A stretch of 64,000 nucleotides of DNA from Bradyrhizobium nanningense (GTDB lineage Bacteria; Pseudomonadota; Alphaproteobacteria; Rhizobiales; Xanthobacteraceae). The position numbers and the translations under genes are program-made. Positions 41,949-50,797 of the stretch are shown here, piece by piece; positions within the stretch are counted from its first letter, which is position 1; every line of letters begins with the position of its first letter. The notes below the pieces were generated by a model that worked only from the letters and a program-made list of their open reading frames with translations, searched no databases and had not been told where the DNA came from. The stretch lies in the NCBI RefSeq assembly GCF_004114535.1, contig NZ_LBJC01000024.1, positions 558,001-622,000 of the forward strand. Reading direction: 5' to 3'.

Positions 41949-43697
41949 TTACTGCCCCGCTGCCTCTGCGCCGCGCGTGCGGGGGTCGGGCGCGCCGAGC
42001 GGTCCGTTCGGCGTCACGAGAATTGAATTGGCCGATGTCTGTCCCATCGGCTCGACGATCGCGTGGCCCATCGCCTTCAATTCGCGCAGCACATCGTCGG
42101 GAAAGCCGCGTTCGACGCGCACTTCGTCGGGTAACCATTGGTGATGCAGCCGTGGCGCTGCGACGGCGGCCGCGACGTCCATCTTGTAATCGAGCACGTC
42201 GACAATGACCTGCAGCACGCTGGAAATGATGCGGCTGCCGCCGGGCGAGCCCGTCACGAGCACCGGCTTGCCGCCTTTGAGCACGATGGTCGGTGACATC
42301 GACGAGAGCGGCCGTTTGCCGGGTCCTGGCAGATTGGCTTCGAACCCGACGAGACCATAGGCATTGGAGGCGCCGACCGCTGCGGTGAAATCGTCGAGCT
42401 CGTTGTTGAGCAACACGCCGGTGCCTTCGGCAACGAGCCCGACGCCGTAGCTGAAGTTCAGCGTATAGGTGTTGCTGACGGCGTTGCCGCCGGAATCGAC
42501 CACGGAGAAATGCGTGGTGTTGCTGCCCTCGCGCGGCGAGGGGGATGCGGAAGCCAGCTCTTTCGACGGTGTCGCGCGTTCAGTAGAGATGCCGGAGCGC
42601 AGCCTGGCGGCGTAGTCCTTCGCGGTCAGTGTCTCGATCGGTGCGTTGACGAAGGCGGGATCGCCGAGATAGCGCGCGCGGTCCGCATAAGCGCGCTTCA
42701 TCGCTTCGATCAGGAGATGCAGCGATGCCGTCGATCCCTGCTTCAGATCGGAGAGCTGAAAGCCCTCGAGGATGTTGAGCGTTTCCACCAACACGATGCC
42801 GCCAGAAGAAGGTAGCGGCATCGACACGATGTCATAACCCCGATAGGTGCCGCGCACCGGCGGGCGGATCGCGGCCTGATAGGATCTCAAATCCGCCGGC
42901 GTCATGATGCCGCCCGCATCAACCACGGCCTTGGCGAGCTTTTCCGCAACCGCCCCCTCATAGAAGCCGCGTGGCCCCTGTGCCGCGACGGCGGACAGCG
43001 TTTCGGCGAGGTCGCCCTGCACCAGCTTGTCGCCTTCACGAAGCGGCGTGCCATCGGGCCGCGAGAAGATTTTGGCGGTAGAAGGCCAGCGTGCCAGCCG
43101 CCGGTGCCAGCCCGGCAGCGTGTCGGCCATGTCGTCGCCGACGACGAAGCCATCGCGGGCGAGCGCAATCGCAGGCGCGAGCAATTGTGCCAGCGTGAAC
43201 TGTCCCGAGCCGTATTTCTCCAGCGCCAGACTGAGTCCTGCGACCGTGCCGGGCACGCCGACGCCGAGCGCGGAATCCCGTGACTTCGCCGGATCGGGCT
43301 TGCCGTCGGCGCCGAGGAAGATCTGAGGCGTGGTCGCCGCCGGCGCCGTCTCGCGGTAATCGATCGCGATGTTCTCATTGCGGTCAGCGGAATGGATCAC
43401 CATGAAGCCGCCGCCGCCGATATTGCCGGCGCGCGGATAGGTCACGGCCATCGCAAAGCCGGTCGCGACCGCAGCATCGACCGCATTGCCGCCGCGCCGC
43501 AGGATCTCGGCGCCAATTTGCGCGGATATCTTCTCCTGCGCGACGACCATGCCGTGCTCGGCGGCAACGGCGTGCACCGTGTCGGGCGCGGCTGGAACAT
43601 AGGCCTGTCGGGCATCCTGGGCAGTCGCGGGCGCGAGGCCAAATGCCAGAATGGCTATGACGGCGAAAAACCTCCGCCGTGTCGAATATGACGACAT
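41949..43697 (-). CDS. ggt: Gamma-glutamyltransferase
   Basis: 582 residues starting at ATG 43697 with a signal peptide (FFAVIAILAFGLAPATAQ). The catalytic threonine, after self-cleavage, is the first Thr of NTTHFSVVD; other motifs are GNAVDAAVATGFAMAVTYPRAGNIGGGGF near the start and GSPGGSRIISSVLQVIVDVLDY near the end. It is periplasmic and cleaves glutathione and gamma-glutamyl compounds. The longer frame from 43736 is less likely because the signal would be displaced. Divergent from the following MFS gene. Confidence 0.95.
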   Translation of the reverse strand: MSSYSTRRRFFAVIAILAFGLAPATAQDARQAYVPAAPDTVHAVAAEHGMVVAQEKISAQIGAEILRRGGNAVDAAVATGFAMAVTYPRAGNIGGGGFMVIHSADRNENIAIDYRETAPAATTPQIFLGADGKPDPAKSRDSALGVGVPGTVAGLSLALEKYGSGQFTLAQLLAPAIALARDGFVVGDDMADTLPGWHRRLARWPSTAKIFSRPDGTPLREGDKLVQGDLAETLSAVAAQGPRGFYEGAVAEKLAKAVVDAGGIMTPADLRSYQAAIRPPVRGTYRGYDIVSMPLPSSGGIVLVETLNILEGFQLSDLKQGSTASLHLLIEAMKRAYADRARYLGDPAFVNAPIETLTAKDYAARLRSGISTERATPSKELASASPSPREGSNTTHFSVVDSGGNAVSNTYTLNFSYGVGLVAEGTGVLLNNELDDFTAAVGASNAYGLVGFEANLPGPGKRPLSSMSPTIVLKGGKPVLVTGSPGGSRIISSVLQVIVDVLDYKMDVAAAVAAPRLHHQWLPDEVRVERGFPDDVLRELKAMGHAIVEPMGQTSANSILVTPNGPLGAPDPRTRGAEAAGQ

Positions 43698-43756
43698 GAT
43701 CAAACTTCCGCCGTGGCTTCGGACCAGTTCACACACCTTGTTGCAATGCTATACGG

Positions 43757-43776
43757 TTTGCCCAAAGAGAGGCAAA
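43757..43776. promoter_or_regulatory. Small inverted repeat between divergent ggt and MFS genes
   Basis: TTTGCC at 43757-43762 and GGCAAA at 43771-43776 form a 6-bp inverted pair with an 8-base spacer in the gap between the two divergent start codons. It could be an operator but the arms are short. Confidence 0.3.
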
Positions 43777-43800
43777 ACTGTTCGTGATGAGGACTGCGTG

Positions 43801-45189
43801 ATGACGACGATCGCTCCCGATGCGCGCATGGCCGGTGCGCCGCGGACCTATCCGCCGCGCGCAGCCGTGGTCAGCTGGATCTTCTTCGATTGGGCCGCGC
43901 AACCCTATTTCACGTTGATCACGACCTTCGTGTTCGCGCCATATTTCGCCACCAGCGTTGCGCCGAATCCCGCCGCCGGCCAATCGCTGTGGGGATTTGC
44001 GATGGCAGCCGCAGGCCTTGCGATCGCGCTGCTGTCGCCGGTGTTGGGAGCCATCGCGGATGCCTCCGGCCGAAGGAAGCCGTGGATCGCAGGTTTCGGC
44101 GCGGTGCTGGTGCTGGCGTCTTGCACGTTGTGGATCGGTAAGCCCGGCGATCACGCCGTCATTCCGCCGCTGCTCACCGCGGTTGCGCTCGCCAGCGTCG
44201 GTGCGGAATTCGCCACCCTCTTCAACAACGCGATGATGCCGACCCTGGTGCCGCCGGAGCGGATCGGCCGGCTCTCCGGCACCGGCTGGGCGACAGGCTA
44301 TGTCGGCGGCATCGTCAGCCTGATCATCGTGCTCGGCCTCCTCGCCGCCAATCCCGAGACCGGCCGCACGCTGCTCGGCTTCACGCCGCTGTTCGGGCTG
44401 GACCCCGTCACGCATCAGGGCGATCGTGCCGCGGGACCGTTGACCGGGCTGTGGTTCATCATCTTCGTGACGCCGATGTTTCTGTTCACGCCGGACTATC
44501 CGGCAAAGCGCCCTGTGCGCGAGGCGCTGCGCGAGGGGTTGGCGGAGCTGAAGCAATCGATCAGGGGTCTGCCGCAGCAAAAGTCGCTCGCGGCATTCTT
44601 GCTCGCCAACATGATCTACACCGACGGGCTGGTGTCGCTGTTCGCGTTCGGTGGCATCTATGCCGCGGGCACCTTCGGCTGGCACACGATCCAGATCGGC
44701 ACGTTCGGCATCATGCTCGCGATTGCTGGCGCATTCGGCGCCTGGCTCGGCGGCAAGCTCGATGACCATCTCGGGCCGAAGCGCGTCATTGCCGGCAGCA
44801 TGCTGATCCTGCTGCTGTCGGTGGCGGCGATCCTGCTGGTCGACAAGGATAGTGTGTTGTTCGTCAAGGTGGCGCCGCCGTTGCCGGGCGCGCCCTTGTT
44901 CTCCAGCGCCGCCGAGCGCGCCTATCTCGTGCTGGGTTGCCTCATCGGCGCAGCCGGTGGCCCGCTGCAGGCGGCTTCGCGCACGCTTCTAATCCGCCTC
45001 GCACCGAAAGACCGTATCGCGCAGTATTTCGGTCTGTTCGCACTGACCGGGAAGGTGACGTCCTTCATCGGCCCATTGCTGATCGGCATGATCACGGCTG
45101 CGACCGCAAGCCAGAAGGCCGGCATGGCCGTGCTGGTTGTGTTCTTTGTCGCGGGACTGGGACTGTTGATGCGGGTGCGGGAGTCCTGA
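43801..45189 (+). CDS. MFS transporter, UMF1/Atg22-like
   Basis: 462 residues, with the start at ATG 43801 after TGAGGA; a longer frame from 43651 runs through the ggt promoter region. The N-terminal segment VSWIFFDWAAQPYFTLITTFVFAPYFA is diagnostic of the UMF1 family (vacuole efflux/Atg22-like). Twelve membrane helices are predicted, with LGAIADASGRRKPWIAGFG as the motif-A loop. The transported substrate is unknown; amino acids are a possibility by family. Confidence 0.9.
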   Translation: MTTIAPDARMAGAPRTYPPRAAVVSWIFFDWAAQPYFTLITTFVFAPYFATSVAPNPAAGQSLWGFAMAAAGLAIALLSPVLGAIADASGRRKPWIAGFGAVLVLASCTLWIGKPGDHAVIPPLLTAVALASVGAEFATLFNNAMMPTLVPPERIGRLSGTGWATGYVGGIVSLIIVLGLLAANPETGRTLLGFTPLFGLDPVTHQGDRAAGPLTGLWFIIFVTPMFLFTPDYPAKRPVREALREGLAELKQSIRGLPQQKSLAAFLLANMIYTDGLVSLFAFGGIYAAGTFGWHTIQIGTFGIMLAIAGAFGAWLGGKLDDHLGPKRVIAGSMLILLLSVAAILLVDKDSVLFVKVAPPLPGAPLFSSAAERAYLVLGCLIGAAGGPLQAASRTLLIRLAPKDRIAQYFGLFALTGKVTSFIGPLLIGMITAATASQKAGMAVLVVFFVAGLGLLMRVRES

Positions 45190-45214
45190 GCCCCGCCGTC
45201 GCGCCAATCTCCGC

Positions 45215-45360
45215 CGTCGTCCCGGACAAGCGCAGCGAAGCGGAGCGCAGATCCGGGACCCATAACCACAGGACGTGATTTGGCAAAGACTCGTAGTTGC
45301 CAGCTCGCGCCGTAATTTCTCCCTGGGGTTATGGGTCCCCGCGTTCGCGGGGACGACCCC
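45215..45360. repeat. Dispersed palindrome, family A, copy 3
   Basis: Blocks CGTCCCGGACAAGCGCAGCG, ATCCGGGACCCATAACCACAG, AAGACTCGTAGTTGCC and GGGTTATGGGTCCCCGCG followed by CGCGGGGACGACCC, in the same order as the other copies. Lies between the convergent ends of the MFS gene and purH. Confidence 0.78.
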
Positions 45361-45384
45361 TTTGAGAGTTCAGTGTACTAAAAT

Positions 45385-46977
45385 TTAGTGCCTGAAGTGC
45401 CGCGTGCCCGTGAACACCATGGCGATGCCGTGCTCGTCGGCAGCCTTGATCACTTCGTCGTCGCGCATGGAGCCGCCGGGCTGCACCACGGCGGTGGCGC
45501 CGGCTTCGATGCAGGCGAGCATGCCGTCGGCGAAGGGGAAGAACGCGTCCGAGGCCACCACCGAGCCCTTGGTGAGCGGCTCGGCGAGCTTCAGCTCATT
45601 GGCGGCATCCTGCGCCTTGCGCGCCGCGATCCGCGCTGAATCCACCCGGCTCATCTGACCCGCGCCGATGCCGACGGTGGCGAGATCCTTGGCGTAGATG
45701 ATGGTGTTGGACTTGACGTGCTTTGCGACACGGAACGCGAATTTGAGGTCGCGCATCTCGGCCTCGGTCGGTGCCCGCTTGGTCACGACCTTGAACGTCA
45801 TGTCGTCGACCACGGCATTGTCGCGGCTCTGCACGAGCAGGCCGCCCGCCACCGTCTTGGCGGTGAGGCCCGGCGCGCGCGGATCGGGCAGGCTGCCGGC
45901 GAGCAGCAGGCGCAGGTTCTTGCGCGCGCCGATGATGGCGATCGCTTCCTCGGTGGCGTCGGGCGCGATGATCACCTCAGTGAAGATTTTCGTGATCTCG
46001 CGCGCGGTGTCGGCGTCAAGCGCGCGGTTCATCGCGATGATGCCGCCGAAGGCCGAGGTGGAATCGCAGGCCAGCGCCTTGCGATAGGCCTCGACGAGGT
46101 TCGAGCCTTCAGCGACGCCGCAGGGATTGGCGTGCTTGACGATGACGCAGGCCGCGGTGCGTTTGGTGTCGAACTCGCCGATGCATTCATAGGCCGCATC
46201 GGTGTCGTTGATGTTGTTGTAGGAGAGCTCCTTGCCCTGGAGCTGCCGGGCCGTCGAGACGCCCGGGCGCTTGTCTGGCGTCGCATAGAACGAAGCGGTC
46301 TGGTGCGGGTTCTCGCCATAGCGCAACGACTGGATCAACCTGCCGCCGAAGGCGCGGAAGTCGGGCGCGTCGATCTCGAGCTGACGGTTGAACCAGTTCG
46401 AGATCGCAGCGTCATAGGCCGCGGTGCGTGCATAGGCCTTCGCCGCAAGCCGCCGGCGCAGCTTCAACGTGGTCGCGCCCTTGTTGGCGGCGAGCTCGTC
46501 GAGCACGGCCTGATAGTCCTGCGCCTCGACCACGACCGCGACGTCGTCGTGGTTCTTGGCGGCGGCGCGGATCATCGCGGGGCCGCCGATGTCGATGTTC
46601 TCGATGCAGTCCTCGAAGCCGGCGCCTTTGTCGACCGTCGCCTCGAACGGATAGAGATTGACGACGAGGAGGTCGATCGGCGCGATGCCGTGGGTCCTCA
46701 TCGCCTCCGCGTGCTCCTTGTTGTCGCGGATCGCGAGCAGGCCGCCATGCACCTTCGGATGCAGCGTCTTGACGCGGCCGTCCATCATCTCGGGGAAGCC
46801 GGTGAGGTCGGAGACGTCCTTCACCTCAAGGCCGGCCGCGGCAATCGCCTTGGCCGTGCCGCCGGTCGAGACCAGCTCGACATCATGCGCGACGAGCGCT
46901 TTTGCGAACTCGATCAGGCCGGTTTTGTCGGAGACGGAGAGAAGAGCGCGGGTGACGCGGCGGGGATGGTCAGTCAT
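45385..46977 (-). CDS. purH: Bifunctional AICAR transformylase/IMP cyclohydrolase
   Basis: 530 residues, the normal PurH length, using the ATG at 46977; a longer frame from 47115 is not conserved. The N-terminal IMP cyclohydrolase domain starts RALLSVSDKTGLIEFAKALV and has GGTAKAIAAAG and DGRVKTLHPKVHGG; the C-terminal AICAR transformylase has the LRYGENPHQTASFY and KHANPCGVA motifs, with the catalytic Lys-His. It catalyses the last two steps of IMP synthesis. It lies downstream of the heparinase-like gene and rsmB, an arrangement common in alphaproteobacteria. Confidence 0.97.
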   Translation of the reverse strand: MTDHPRRVTRALLSVSDKTGLIEFAKALVAHDVELVSTGGTAKAIAAAGLEVKDVSDLTGFPEMMDGRVKTLHPKVHGGLLAIRDNKEHAEAMRTHGIAPIDLLVVNLYPFEATVDKGAGFEDCIENIDIGGPAMIRAAAKNHDDVAVVVEAQDYQAVLDELAANKGATTLKLRRRLAAKAYARTAAYDAAISNWFNRQLEIDAPDFRAFGGRLIQSLRYGENPHQTASFYATPDKRPGVSTARQLQGKELSYNNINDTDAAYECIGEFDTKRTAACVIVKHANPCGVAEGSNLVEAYRKALACDSTSAFGGIIAMNRALDADTAREITKIFTEVIIAPDATEEAIAIIGARKNLRLLLAGSLPDPRAPGLTAKTVAGGLLVQSRDNAVVDDMTFKVVTKRAPTEAEMRDLKFAFRVAKHVKSNTIIYAKDLATVGIGAGQMSRVDSARIAARKAQDAANELKLAEPLTKGSVVASDAFFPFADGMLACIEAGATAVVQPGGSMRDDEVIKAADEHGIAMVFTGTRHFRH

Positions 46978-47143
46978 GAGCAAGATCCTCTGTCTTAAGG
47001 AGTGTCTATGCCCAGGCGCGCGGCGGATATGTCCCGCGCTTCCCGATGGTGCTCCATCCAAGGTCGCCAGTCGCGCGAGCGAGGGTTCGTTAGCAGTTTT
47101 CGGCCCTCTTCTCAACGGCTAGATCACGCCGAATCGCGCCTGT

Positions 47144-48901
47144 TTACAGCGGAAGTTCCGGCTCGCGCCGGGCGTTGCGGCGGGCATTGGTGACGGCCGG
47201 AGAGGCGGTGGAACGCACAAAGCTCCAGCGGATCGAAGGGGCCTGGCGCGCATCCTGCCGGATCACGATCTGCGCGGTGCGGCGGGGGCCGTCATTGCCG
47301 GCCAGGAACACGCTGTCCTCGAGGTCGACCTTGTCGTCGAGCGCCTCGAAGGTCCAGACGTCGCGGTTCGGCAGCACCAGCATGACGCCGCGGGCGTCCG
47401 ACAGCCGGCTGGCCTTCACGGCCGGATGCAGATGGAAGCGCACCGCGAAATCGGCATCCGCGCCCTTGAAGCGTCCACCCTGCGGCGGCGACAGCGTGTC
47501 CTCGCCGTCGATGCGCGCGCCGTCATTGGCGATCATCAGCACGCGGCGATGGATCGCGCCGAACTTAGAGAGATAACCGTCATGCGAGGTCGTGAGCAGC
47601 GTGCCGTTCTGCACGATTTCGCGATAGCTCTCGACCTCGACCGGCCCGCTGGTGACGGGCGAGCCGTGCAGGAGCCGCTTCATCGCCGACATCTCGACGA
47701 ACTGACAGGACGAGGTGTCGTGATAGGTCAGCGTCGAATGCGCCGCCGTGCCGCGTGCGAACGGCCGCCAATTGTCGCGGCCCGTGGTCGGCATGCCGCA
47801 ATTGGTGACGATGCGGCTGATGCCGGAGGACAGCTCGAACGACAGGCAGCCGGCATGGGCGTCGTGACTGACGCCGGCCGGCGGCGGCGGGCCGGTGTCG
47901 ATGATCAGCGTGGTCTGGCCGGCATCGAGGCGCTGAAAGCCGGTATGCGGCATGTTCGCCATCGGCGCGCCGTGGGTGTCGTCATAGGCGAGCAGCGTGG
48001 CGAGCAGATCCGAAGATGTCGCGCTCATGCCGTTGAACAGCGCGAAATTGCCGTCGCCGTGTCGGAAGAAGCGCAGCATCGGCATCATGCGGTCGATCGC
48101 GTTGAGCAGCGCCGGTGGCGGCGCGATGTTGCGCGCGGCAAAGGTCTGCCGCAGCGGCAGCAGGTCGATCAAGAGTTCGATCAGCGCACCCGGGTTGCGG
48201 GAGATGTGTCCGCCATCGGGCAGGATCTGCCGCTGCAATTCGTCCGACAGCTTCTTCGATGCGCTGCGGATGTGGCTTGCCTGGTTGGCGAGGCATAGCG
48301 CCGCATAACACAGCGCGATCAGCACCTGCAGCTTCGGCACTCCGTCCGGAATGTCGACCATGGTGTAGCGCAGGAAGCGGATCTCGCGCGCGAGGGCGCG
48401 CAGGTAACGGCGGTAGAATTTGTTGTCGGTCTCGCTCAGCACCAGCGGCGCCTGCGACAACAGCGAGATCACGCGCCGGGCCAGCACATCGGCGCGGCGC
48501 GCGACCGGGCGCCGTTTGTTGGCGGGGTTGGCGATCCAGTCCTCGACCAGGGCGCGCGCATTTGCCCGGGTCAGCGCGGTGTCGGCGGCGCGCAAATGGC
48601 GCAACCAGCCGAAGCCGAGCAGCGCAACCTCCCAGTCCTCCGACGGCGGCTCGAGATCGAAGATCGAGCGGCCGTGGCAATTGACGATCTTGCCGGCGAA
48701 GACGAAGCGGCCGGCATAGATTTCGGCGGCGCGGGTCGCATCCGCGGTGCGCAGATCGTGCGGCGCGATGATCAGCCGGTCGGTGCGGCTGGGCCAGACC
48801 CGCGACAGCGCAACGGAACCGCCGCTCGCGCGCGCGAGCATGTTCCGCGCGAAGCGGTTCATGACCAGCGTCGAGATACGTCTGCGTTGAGCGACCGACA
48901 C
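47144..48901 (-). CDS. Heparinase II/III family protein
   Basis: 585 residues from a GTG start with AAGGCAAGG upstream; an ATG at 48862 is a possible alternative. The N-terminal half is alpha-helical (IVNCHGRSIFDLEPPSEDWEVALLGFGWLRHLRAAD; DGGHISRNPGALIELLIDLLPLR) and the C-terminal half is a beta-sandwich with MSAMKRLLHGSPVTSGPVEVESYRE and HDGYLSKFGAIHRR. This is the heparinase II/III-like layout without an evident signal peptide. The family includes polysaccharide lyases, but members in this rsmB-purH position have no assigned substrate. Confidence 0.93.
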   Translation of the reverse strand: MSVAQRRRISTLVMNRFARNMLARASGGSVALSRVWPSRTDRLIIAPHDLRTADATRAAEIYAGRFVFAGKIVNCHGRSIFDLEPPSEDWEVALLGFGWLRHLRAADTALTRANARALVEDWIANPANKRRPVARRADVLARRVISLLSQAPLVLSETDNKFYRRYLRALAREIRFLRYTMVDIPDGVPKLQVLIALCYAALCLANQASHIRSASKKLSDELQRQILPDGGHISRNPGALIELLIDLLPLRQTFAARNIAPPPALLNAIDRMMPMLRFFRHGDGNFALFNGMSATSSDLLATLLAYDDTHGAPMANMPHTGFQRLDAGQTTLIIDTGPPPPAGVSHDAHAGCLSFELSSGISRIVTNCGMPTTGRDNWRPFARGTAAHSTLTYHDTSSCQFVEMSAMKRLLHGSPVTSGPVEVESYREIVQNGTLLTTSHDGYLSKFGAIHRRVLMIANDGARIDGEDTLSPPQGGRFKGADADFAVRFHLHPAVKASRLSDARGVMLVLPNRDVWTFEALDDKVDLEDSVFLAGNDGPRRTAQIVIRQDARQAPSIRWSFVRSTASPAVTNARRNARREPELPL

Positions 48902-49018
48902 GCCTTGCCTTGAAGGGGGAGAGGATTAACGACGAATCCCTATTAATCCCAAAATCGGACGTCTGACACCACCTTGAACGGCGCGAATCAGCGCCGTGTC
49001 GCAAAATCCAGTGCAAAA

Positions 49019-50365
49019 TCAGGATTTAACGAGGCGGGCCGCGAAAAATCCGTCGAGTCCGCCGAGCTTGGGATCGGCGTTCGGCAGATGGCTGGGCAGG
49101 GTGCGCAGATCGCCCTCCGGAGTGAGGATTTCGTCCAGGCCTGCGACCTCCGACGCCGCGATCGGGAGGCGGCGAAGCGCAGGCTCGGCCGCCAGCAGCG
49201 TCGCCACGGCCTGCTCGCCTTCTTCGGGTTCCAGCGAGCAGGTGCAGTAGATCAGCGTACCGCCCGGCTTGAGCAGCGACACTGATTTTCGCAGCAGCTT
49301 TTGCTGGAGCGCGGTCAGGGCGGCGATGTCGGATTCCTGCCGCAGCCAAGCCACATCGGGATGGCGGCGGATCGTGCCGGTCGAGGTGCAGGGCGCATCG
49401 ATCAAGATACCGTCGAAGCCCTCGGCGGGGCCGGCCCATTCCACGGCGTCAGCGACGACGGTCTCGGCTTGGAGCGACAGTCGCGCCAGATTCTCGCGCA
49501 GTCGCGCCACCCGGGCCGGCGAGCGGTCGATTGCCGTGACATGTGCGCCTGCTAGCGCCAGTTGCGCGGTCTTGCCGCCAGGGGCGGCGCAGAGATCTGC
49601 AATGGACTTGCCCTTGACGTCGCCGAACAGCCGGGCCGGCAGCGCGGCGGCGGCGTCCTGCACCCACCATTGTCCTTCGGTGAAGCCGGGCAGCATTGTC
49701 ACCGCGCCGTGCAGCAGCATCCGCACCGTCCCGGTCGGCAGCGTCTCGCCGTGCAGGCGGCTTGCCCATTGCGCGGGATCCGACTTCACAGTGAGATCGA
49801 GCGAGGGCTCGTGGCCGAGCGCCAGCGCCATCTCGCGTGCGGTCGCTTCGCCATAATGCGCGCTCCAACGCGCAAGCAGCCATGGCGGAAGGTCCAGTGA
49901 TTGCGCGGCGACCTCCTCGACCAGCGCCTTGCCCTCGCGCGCGCAGCGGCGCAGCACGGCATTGACGAGGCCGGCATAGCGCGCGGCGCGGCGGTCGGAT
50001 TGCACCAGACGAACGGAGAGGTCGACGGCCGCGTGATCCGGCACGTCCATCCAGAGGATCTGCGCCGCGCCGATCAGCAGCGCGCTCTGCGCGCGCGGCG
50101 CGTCGGAGGGAATGCCCTTGTCGAGCAGGCGCGACAGCACGTGGCCGAGCGTGCCGAGCCGGCGCAGCACGGTGGCGACCAGGCGCCGCATCAGCGCGCG
50201 GTCGCGGTCGGCCAGCGTCTTCAGTCCCGGATGGGCGCCGCCGCCGTCGAGCTGATCGTCGAGTGTGCGGTGCTTGTGCAGCACGCCGTCGACGATGTCG
50301 GCGGCGATCCGTCGCGCCGCAAGGCCGGGCACTTCGGACGGAGGAGCAAAACGTTGAGATGGCAT
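49019..50365 (-). CDS. rsmB: 16S rRNA (cytosine-967-C5) methyltransferase RsmB
   Basis: 448 residues from ATG 50365; a longer frame from 50452 is not conserved. An N-terminal NusB-like domain (RRIAADIVDGVLHKHRTLDDQL) is followed by the SAM-dependent fold: DLCAAPGGKTAQLALAGAHVTAIDRS, the motif IV cysteine in IDAPCTSTGTIRRHPDVAW, and the motif VI YCTCSLEPEEGE with the catalytic Cys. It methylates helix 31 cytosine-967 during ribosome assembly. Same-strand order rsmB-heparinase-purH suggests partial co-transcription. Confidence 0.95.
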   Translation of the reverse strand: MPSQRFAPPSEVPGLAARRIAADIVDGVLHKHRTLDDQLDGGGAHPGLKTLADRDRALMRRLVATVLRRLGTLGHVLSRLLDKGIPSDAPRAQSALLIGAAQILWMDVPDHAAVDLSVRLVQSDRRAARYAGLVNAVLRRCAREGKALVEEVAAQSLDLPPWLLARWSAHYGEATAREMALALGHEPSLDLTVKSDPAQWASRLHGETLPTGTVRMLLHGAVTMLPGFTEGQWWVQDAAAALPARLFGDVKGKSIADLCAAPGGKTAQLALAGAHVTAIDRSPARVARLRENLARLSLQAETVVADAVEWAGPAEGFDGILIDAPCTSTGTIRRHPDVAWLRQESDIAALTALQQKLLRKSVSLLKPGGTLIYCTCSLEPEEGEQAVATLLAAEPALRRLPIAASEVAGLDEILTPEGDLRTLPSHLPNADPKLGGLDGFFAARLVKS

Positions 50366-50554
50366 GCGGAAGCAAGGTTCTGAGCGAGCGGCAGTTCCGC
50401 CGCAATGGGCGCATGCCTCGAGAAGGCGATCTCTGGCACGCGAATATGCCAAATGTAAGAATCGCTTCCGGCTTTTTCAGCCCTCCGGACCCGATTTCAG
50501 GAATGCGTTATTGGACGTCGCCTTGCGGCTCGTCCTGCGCTAGAAGACCGGACG

Positions 50555-50758
50555 ATGAGTGACCAGCCTCCCGTCCCCGATCGCAAGCCGCTCTCGCCGG
50601 CAGCCCAGCGCGCGCTGGCCGAAGCCGAGGCGCGCCGGCAGGCTGCCGCCGCGGAGGCCATCAGCGAGGCCAAGGCGAAGGAGCTGCAGGGGCCGAAGGG
50701 ACCCGAGCCGACCCGCTACGGCGACTGGGAGCGCAAGGGCATCGCCTCCGACTTCTGA
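50555..50758 (+). CDS. SdhAF4-type succinate dehydrogenase assembly factor (DUF1674)
   Basis: 67 residues. A lysine/alanine/glutamate-rich helix precedes the hallmark C-terminal block GPEPTRYGDWERKGIASDF, the SDHAF4/DUF1674 signature. In mitochondria this protein helps FAD-loaded SdhA mature and protects it from oxidation. The sdh operon is not adjacent here, so co-expression cannot be claimed. Stop codon lies 39 bases from the convergent cysNC end. Confidence 0.87.
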   Translation: MSDQPPVPDRKPLSPAAQRALAEAEARRQAAAAEAISEAKAKELQGPKGPEPTRYGDWERKGIASDF

Positions 50759-50797
50759 GCCATCGCTGGTGCGGCAGGTCGTGTCTGCCCTCGGACG

